DNA from: CAIVAT01 sp964525995
GTDB lineage: Bacteria; Bacteroidota; Bacteroidia; Bacteroidales; FEN-979
Direction: 5' to 3'
DNA length: 64,000 nt
Assembly: GCA_964525995.1 (NCBI GenBank)
Contig: CAZGIM010000012.1
Span: 79,449-143,448, forward strand
Shown: positions 59,481 to 64,000 of the stretch, one piece after another
How the letters are laid out: every line of letters starts with the position of its first letter
Numbering within the stretch: position 1 is the stretch's first letter
Made by a program: the position numbers and the translations under genes
Notes under the pieces: model-generated
What the model was told of the DNA's origin: nothing
Databases searched by the model: none
The model's input: only the letters and a program-made list of their open reading frames with translations

Positions 59481-61385
59481 CTATTTTGTTTTGTTAATAA
59501 TCTGTTCGTATTTAGGTGCCGTGATGTTGAATGTCACTGCAAGAAAGCCGCCAATACCATAGGCATCAGTTAAAGGGATATCCATTGGTTTTTTCGAATC
59601 CGGATATCCTTTATCTGTTATATACATGCCGTCGAGGGTTTTGTATTTCCCACAAGCCGCACCTACGCTAATGATGAATCGCTGACGACGGCCCAGGATC
59701 ATCGAACCTCCGAGATAATATTTTATATCGGTACCGTTGGATGTACTTATCCCAAAACACCCTCCAGCATTGAAATCCGACATCCAGCGTGGATAGATAT
59801 GCAACATAAAGCCCACCGAGGGTAACAATGCCGTCACATTTTTATTTTCTTTGATCATAAAACTATCGGTGGGAATTGGTTCGATTGAATATGACCGGTC
59901 ATTTAATTTGTAATTAAGAAATACTCCCGTGCTGAAATCAAGTTTCCATCCCCGTCTTACACGGACCTTGAAATCAATGTCCTGCCTGGTCGTTGGCATA
60001 GCGAATGCCAGGTTTTCTTTAGGTGTGATTTTCAGGTTGAAGTTCACCTCATCGGTTTCTACAGTAAATTCCGGTGAAGTAATATTGAAGTTCTGGGGAT
60101 TGAATGCATTGTAGATCTTTTGAATTTCTGCAAATAATGCGTTAAAGTAATTCTGGTTCAATTGTGTCAGCTTGGTTCTGAACTGAGTGTAAAAAGCGCT
60201 GACACTATCTTTCCTGGGGATGTTCTGGTATGCCTCATCAAATACAATTATCTTTGCTTGCACCTGCTGGTACCTTCTCCAACAAAGACTTTGTATATCA
60301 ACAACCTGACCGGTTTGTATAGAAAAAATATTTTCAATCAGACGGTCACGCCTTACCATTAATCCTGGTAGGGAATCGCTGTCGGAATAAAGCACGCCTA
60401 ACAGGTTGCGGTAAAGCATTTGTATCTCTTGTAGTTTATCAATGGATCGACGTAAATCGAATGCCTCGTTGAGAAACAGTTGCGTCAGTTTTTCATTTTG
60501 GTCGGCCTTCAGATATTTTTCCATATCTGAGTCCCATTTGTTCATCATCGAGTCGTTGGTAACAAGGCAGGAATCAATCCTTGATAGTTTTCTCATATTT
60601 AGGTTAATTCTGCTTTTGGTCAAAGAATCCTGAATAACATAATACTTCCTGATCTTAAAATTGTTGATATACCTGATTCTATTTGTTAATTCGAATATTT
60701 TTTCATTAAACTGGTTCACCTTCTCTTTAGAAATTGAATCTGAATTTTTCAATGCTTCATAAGTTAGTTTTTCAGCGATTAATTTTTCCATGCTATCCTC
60801 ACAATTCAAGCGATAAGTAATCAACGAATCAAGCTGTTTGAAAAATAATGTGTCATTTTTTAATAGAATCCGCTTTAAACCAAGGAGTGAATCTCTTTCA
60901 ACTTGAAGTTTCACCTGACGTTTTTTTAACTCATCTTGTTTTTGCACCATTTCATTGGTCATACGTGTAATCGGAAAAATGAGGTCAGCAGTACTAATAG
61001 GTGTGTAGGTTGTACTGAAATTGTAGAAGTTGTTCACCGAAGGTTCCTGATCCAGGTATAGATCGGTCTCGCGTGTTTCGATTGATACATTGTAAATGAA
61101 TTTGTTTATGTTCCTGATCTGCAACATGATGGTTCCTCTGTACCGCACTTCCAATCCGGAGAAGATCTGTTGCCGGTTGACCCGTATATCATTAAGGAAA
61201 TTATAATCGATAATCAGGTAGTTATGCTTTTGAATAGCGTCTTTACAAGATTTGGCATTATTACCTGTTTTTGCTTTTTCATTTGTTTTAATGCTGTCAC
61301 CTGCCTTACAGGTTATGGGTCGAACCTGTCCGTCTGTGTTCACACATATCAGTATGAAAGTAGCAAACAGACAAAATAATTTCAT
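59481..61385 (-). CDS. coiled-coil envelope protein with C-terminal beta-rich domain, unknown
   Basis: A 634-residue protein from the ATG at 61385 (signal peptide MKLFCLFATFILICVNTDGQ); the longer start at 61442 is rejected because it puts 19 hydrophilic residues before the signal. Residues about 130-390 are dominated by charged heptad-like helices (MVQKQDELKKRQVKLQVERD; LIAEKLTYEALKNSDSISKE; MRKLSRIDSCLVTNDSMMNK), so a long coiled coil is likely. The C-terminal 180 residues alternate aromatic and polar residues (WKLDFSTGVFLNYKLNDRSY; VGFMLHIYPRWMSDFNAGGC; FLAVTFNITAPKYEQI), as in a beta-barrel or beta-sandwich. I do not recognise the family. It converges with the two-component system. Confidence 0.75.
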   Translation of the reverse strand: MKLFCLFATFILICVNTDGQVRPITCKAGDSIKTNEKAKTGNNAKSCKDAIQKHNYLIIDYNFLNDIRVNRQQIFSGLEVRYRGTIMLQIRNINKFIYNVSIETRETDLYLDQEPSVNNFYNFSTTYTPISTADLIFPITRMTNEMVQKQDELKKRQVKLQVERDSLLGLKRILLKNDTLFFKQLDSLITYRLNCEDSMEKLIAEKLTYEALKNSDSISKEKVNQFNEKIFELTNRIRYINNFKIRKYYVIQDSLTKSRINLNMRKLSRIDSCLVTNDSMMNKWDSDMEKYLKADQNEKLTQLFLNEAFDLRRSIDKLQEIQMLYRNLLGVLYSDSDSLPGLMVRRDRLIENIFSIQTGQVVDIQSLCWRRYQQVQAKIIVFDEAYQNIPRKDSVSAFYTQFRTKLTQLNQNYFNALFAEIQKIYNAFNPQNFNITSPEFTVETDEVNFNLKITPKENLAFAMPTTRQDIDFKVRVRRGWKLDFSTGVFLNYKLNDRSYSIEPIPTDSFMIKENKNVTALLPSVGFMLHIYPRWMSDFNAGGCFGISTSNGTDIKYYLGGSMILGRRQRFIISVGAACGKYKTLDGMYITDKGYPDSKKPMDIPLTDAYGIGGFLAVTFNITAPKYEQIINKTK

Positions 61386-61506
61386 TCTGGGTTGTGGATT
61401 AGGAAAAATATATTTTAGATCATTGTTCCCGTTTGATGTCAATTTCGCGAATTTGACTACAGTTTATATGCGACAGAATGATATCTGCCTAAAATGCTTT
61501 ATGTCA

Positions 61507-62262
61507 TTATCCTTTTAAGTTTTCAAGCAGAAGGTTATTGGTGATCAGGCCAATTACCGGTTCATTTGCTTTGCCATTCTTTGTAACGAATACATCCTGA
61601 CATTCTTTCTGGGCCTCCATGACCATCTTTACATCAAGCAAAGTGGCATTTTCACTGATAAATGTATAGCCATTTGCAAGGTTTGATTGTATCTCGATCG
61701 AAGGAGCTTCAAGTAGGTTCTGAACCGTATACTCTTTAATTATATCCTGAGGTACCTGTGAGGCTACGGCCGAAGAAATAAAGCGGTCGAACAAGCTACG
61801 GTGAATCATGGTTTGTACCACATTGTCTGACGTAAAAAATGCATATCTGTTGTAACTTCTAAACCTGGGATCAGGAAGAACCTCCGTTAATATCTTTCTT
61901 TTTATATCATCGGGATATCTGAGGAATTCAATCCTGTTGAATGGTATCATTACCTCTTTAACAACAAGTCTTGAAAGTTTTTCATCCGGGTTTAGTCTGC
62001 CAATTATTTGTTGATACGAACGGCTTGCAGATTCAAAATTGTCCTTGGAAAAATAGAATGCGAGTACGGTACCTATCCAGGTGCCCCATAGTGGGAGAAA
62101 AGTCTGGGCAATGAAGCTAAGGCCACCGCTTACCTGATCCGTGCAAATGGCAACGATAGCCAATGCAAAAGTTCCAAGAATCACAAATACCGTTATGCTT
62201 ACTGCTATCAGATTTCGGATTAAAGTTCCGCCCGACTGTTGAAATCCGTTGTTTGAGGCCAT
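61507..62262 (-). CDS. membrane protein with C-terminal CBS-like domain
   Basis: A 251-residue protein from the ATG at 62262. Two membrane segments lie at about 17-38 (LIAVSITVFVILGTFALAIV) and 52-75 (FIAQTFLPLWGTWIGTVLAF). The cytoplasmic part of about 175 residues ends in a CBS-like unit (TLLDVKMVMEAQKECQDVFV then PVIGLITNNLLLEN). CBS domains often bind adenine nucleotides and control transporters or enzymes. Here no transporter domain follows, so it may act as an adaptor. The family is not identified. It is separated by 217 bases with three hairpins from the next gene. Confidence 0.75.
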   Translation of the reverse strand: MASNNGFQQSGGTLIRNLIAVSITVFVILGTFALAIVAICTDQVSGGLSFIAQTFLPLWGTWIGTVLAFYFSKDNFESASRSYQQIIGRLNPDEKLSRLVVKEVMIPFNRIEFLRYPDDIKRKILTEVLPDPRFRSYNRYAFFTSDNVVQTMIHRSLFDRFISSAVASQVPQDIIKEYTVQNLLEAPSIEIQSNLANGYTFISENATLLDVKMVMEAQKECQDVFVTKNGKANEPVIGLITNNLLLENLKG

Positions 62263-62418
62263 GAAATGATAGCTTTTTGTTGGCCATAAATATAGCCACA
62301 ATAAGGCCCCATGTCAATTGCCGGAATCTTCCACCCTGATGGTAGAAAACCGGAATAGAATTGCACTGCAGCAGAAATTAACTTTGTTCAACAATATCAT
62401 ATGTTGAAACCCGTCATC

Positions 62419-62487
62419 AATAACGCGTTATTAGGAAAATACATGGCATTTTCCTATTAGATCCTGTTATACCTAAAGCAACAGGAT
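62419..62487. other. cluster of three inverted repeats in an intergenic gap
   Basis: A 14-base palindrome AATAACGCGTTATT (62419-62432) is followed at once by a 9-bp stem, TAGGAAAAT with ATTTTCCTA (62432-62456, loop ACATGGC), and then by an 8-bp stem, ATCCTGTT with AACAGGAT (62461-62487, 11-base loop). All arms match perfectly. They lie between two minus-strand genes, about 30 to 100 bases after the stop of the T9SS protein gene, so one or more may act in transcription termination or mRNA end protection. Confidence 0.65.
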
Positions 62488-62518
62488 TTACTTATTTTCA
62501 AACCTGTTCCGTTTTGGT

Positions 62519-63913
62519 CTATTGCGTACCGGTGCTGGCAATTAAGATTTTACAGATTTGTAAGAATCCTGATTCGGTATAAATTTTTATAAACCATACT
62601 CCGGTAGAAAGCGTTCTGACATCAATCAATTTTTGTTTTTCTATACGATTGATACTACCTGATATGCTAATCCGCCCGGCCATATCAACTATTTCGTATG
62701 TTCCTTTTTCCGGACTTGACTTGAATACAAGCATGATTTTATCCGAAGCGGGATTGGGATAAACGGAAATTCCGGGGAGCGGGCTTTGTGTGTCGCCGAT
62801 CCCGGTCATATTTCCGTTTTTATCTGTTTTGATCAGCAGGGCATGGTAATCATCGTCTGATGTGGATTGTGCCCCGCCGCAAATGATCCAGCCTCCGTCG
62901 GTGCAATGTTCAACCGAAAGACCGAATGCCTCGTAATAATTTCCGAAATACCTGCCCCACAGGCTGTCGCCGTTCGAACCATATTTCATCAGCATGAGTT
63001 CCGTCGGATTTGAGAAAGGATATGTTTTAGATTGATCGCCACAAACTATTACATCGCCCTCAGCCGTTGTTTGTACGCTGTATATGTCCCGTTGTTTTAA
63101 AAGATACCGTACCCGGGTCCAGAGTGTATCGCCTGAGGAATTCAGTTTCATGATCAATGACTCATTCATTTCCTTTCCTCCCGCATAAAATCCTTCCTCT
63201 CCGATAGTATCAAGGGAATAAATACAGGCATCTCCATACCCCTGATACTCCCTGAACCATAGTGAATCGCCTGCCGGACCTATTCTGAATAAAAAAGGAA
63301 GATAAGTAAAATATGCCGATTCAAGTCCTCCTCCAATGATAAAATCGCCACCCGGAATCTCTTTTATTGCATAACATCGTGGCGAGGCCCATCCACCTGC
63401 CGGAATGGTGATAAAATCTTTTTTCCATAGTACATTGCCCGCCGAATCGGTACGGCACACGGTCATATCCCATGGAGTCTCATTCCCTCTTCCTGCCACG
63501 ATATATCCGTTCCCCGACGTGGACGCCAGGATTGAAACAAAGCCCTGGCATATCTCCCTTCCCCAAAGCGAATCACCAGTAGGGGAAGTATGAATCAGCA
63601 TCGTAGTTTCATTTCCGAAATTTATAAAAGTGAAGCCACCATCGGCAGTGTGAAGCAAGGCCCGGTCGTTAAAGTGCAGACTAATGTTTTTGTAAAAAGA
63701 TCGCGTCCATAACGTGTCGCCCGACGCATCTGTTTTCACGAGCCATATTTTTCCGGATTCGGTGCCGAGAAAGGCATAACCGCCGTCGCGGGTCTGGACA
63801 ACCGACATTCCGGTTTCATAATTATTTTTTGTTATAATCTTTTCAAAGGTGACCTGGGCTATGACAACACCTTGAAATAACAACGCCATGCAAATGAATA
63901 CAAGTTTTTTCAT
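62519..63913 (-). CDS. T9SS-sorted secreted repeat protein
   Basis: A 464-residue secreted protein (signal MKKLVFICMALLFQGVVIAQ). Residues about 30-380 carry repeats of a beta-propeller type with the recurring words GDTLWTR, GDSLWGR and DGGYAFLG (for example VVQTRDGGYAFLGTESGKIW; LLHTADGGFTFINFG; CTDGGWIICGG). The last 80 residues are a T9SS sorting domain (ISVYPNPASDKIMLVFKSSP; then GTYEIVDMAGRISISGSI and VWFIKIYTESGF). Proteins with these propeller repeats and a CTD are common in Bacteroidetes, and probably lie at the cell surface. No catalytic site is seen. The upstream 87 bases to the window end show no clear TAnnTTTG box. Confidence 0.85.
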   Translation of the reverse strand: MKKLVFICMALLFQGVVIAQVTFEKIITKNNYETGMSVVQTRDGGYAFLGTESGKIWLVKTDASGDTLWTRSFYKNISLHFNDRALLHTADGGFTFINFGNETTMLIHTSPTGDSLWGREICQGFVSILASTSGNGYIVAGRGNETPWDMTVCRTDSAGNVLWKKDFITIPAGGWASPRCYAIKEIPGGDFIIGGGLESAYFTYLPFLFRIGPAGDSLWFREYQGYGDACIYSLDTIGEEGFYAGGKEMNESLIMKLNSSGDTLWTRVRYLLKQRDIYSVQTTAEGDVIVCGDQSKTYPFSNPTELMLMKYGSNGDSLWGRYFGNYYEAFGLSVEHCTDGGWIICGGAQSTSDDDYHALLIKTDKNGNMTGIGDTQSPLPGISVYPNPASDKIMLVFKSSPEKGTYEIVDMAGRISISGSINRIEKQKLIDVRTLSTGVWFIKIYTESGFLQICKILIASTGTQ

Positions 63914-64000
63914 TTTCTGATTGTTTGATGATTATGGTTCTTTAATAATGTGAATCAAGGGTTAAAACCCTGAGTTGTTAACAATTTGATTGTTAGTAAA

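Noticed and set aside
1..64000. tRNA, rRNA, insertion sequences, prophage
   Set aside because: No cloverleaf, rRNA segment, transposase, integrase or phage structural gene was recognised in any gap or frame.

Overview
The window looks like a chromosomal segment of a member of the Bacteroidota (class Bacteroidia; an uncultured environmental or gut lineage is possible). Seen evidence: a SusC/SusD pair, secreted proteins with type IX secretion (T9SS) C-terminal sorting tails, FecR/ECF sigma signalling, many proteins of the CarboxypepD_reg and DUF5686 type, inositol-sphingolipid genes, and upstream boxes of the form TAnnTTTG, the -7 element of the Bacteroidetes primary sigma factor. No rRNA, tRNA, CRISPR array, transposase or phage gene was found.

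Layout. 0-17 kb is rich in signal transduction: a substrate-binding-protein/PAS histidine kinase (257-2452), a triple-PAS soluble kinase (5282-7177) above two envelope proteins and a glycerophosphodiesterase lipoprotein, a lipoprotein/radical-SAM pair (7500-9455), an orphan receiver, a TPR hybrid kinase with receiver and HPt (10770-13793), a double-PAS kinase (13992-15533) and a metallophosphoesterase lipoprotein. 17.5-19.7 kb carries the paired radical-SAM and TIGR03915 proteins thought to act on DNA. 19.7-22.4 kb has an S41 peptidase with T9SS tail, a tiny Pro/Lys repeat protein and a small secreted protein. 22.4-29.0 kb is an efflux system in which an RND pump, a periplasmic-binding-protein-like domain and a TolC channel form one 1825-residue frame, next to its adaptor; a crotonase related to methylmalonyl-CoA decarboxylase follows.

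29.9-42.7 kb resembles a glycan or glycoprotein utilisation locus: a LamG/PNGase F-like secreted protein, SusD, a bS23-type four-helix-bundle gene, SusC, an STN/CarboxypepD_reg protein, FecR, ECF sigma factor and a second CarboxypepD_reg protein. 42.9-49.8 kb is a tightly coupled seven-gene operon for inositol lipids (myo-inositol-phosphate synthase to inositol-phosphorylceramide-synthase-like PAP2), with GtrA and DUF5686 genes inside it. 50.0-56.5 kb is a MarR-TolC-adaptor-RND-PG0541 efflux operon with a perfect palindrome over its promoter. 56.7-64 kb looks AT-richer and holds a TPR lipoprotein kinase/LuxR regulator pair, a coiled-coil envelope protein, a CBS membrane protein and a T9SS-tailed repeat protein.

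Most unusual: the triple efflux fusion with a signal peptide in its middle; the four-helix-bundle gene lodged between SusC and SusD and bracketed by inverted heptanucleotide arrays; and a family of heptanucleotide tandem repeats at several gene boundaries. Everything here was read by eye; no alignment or database search was run.
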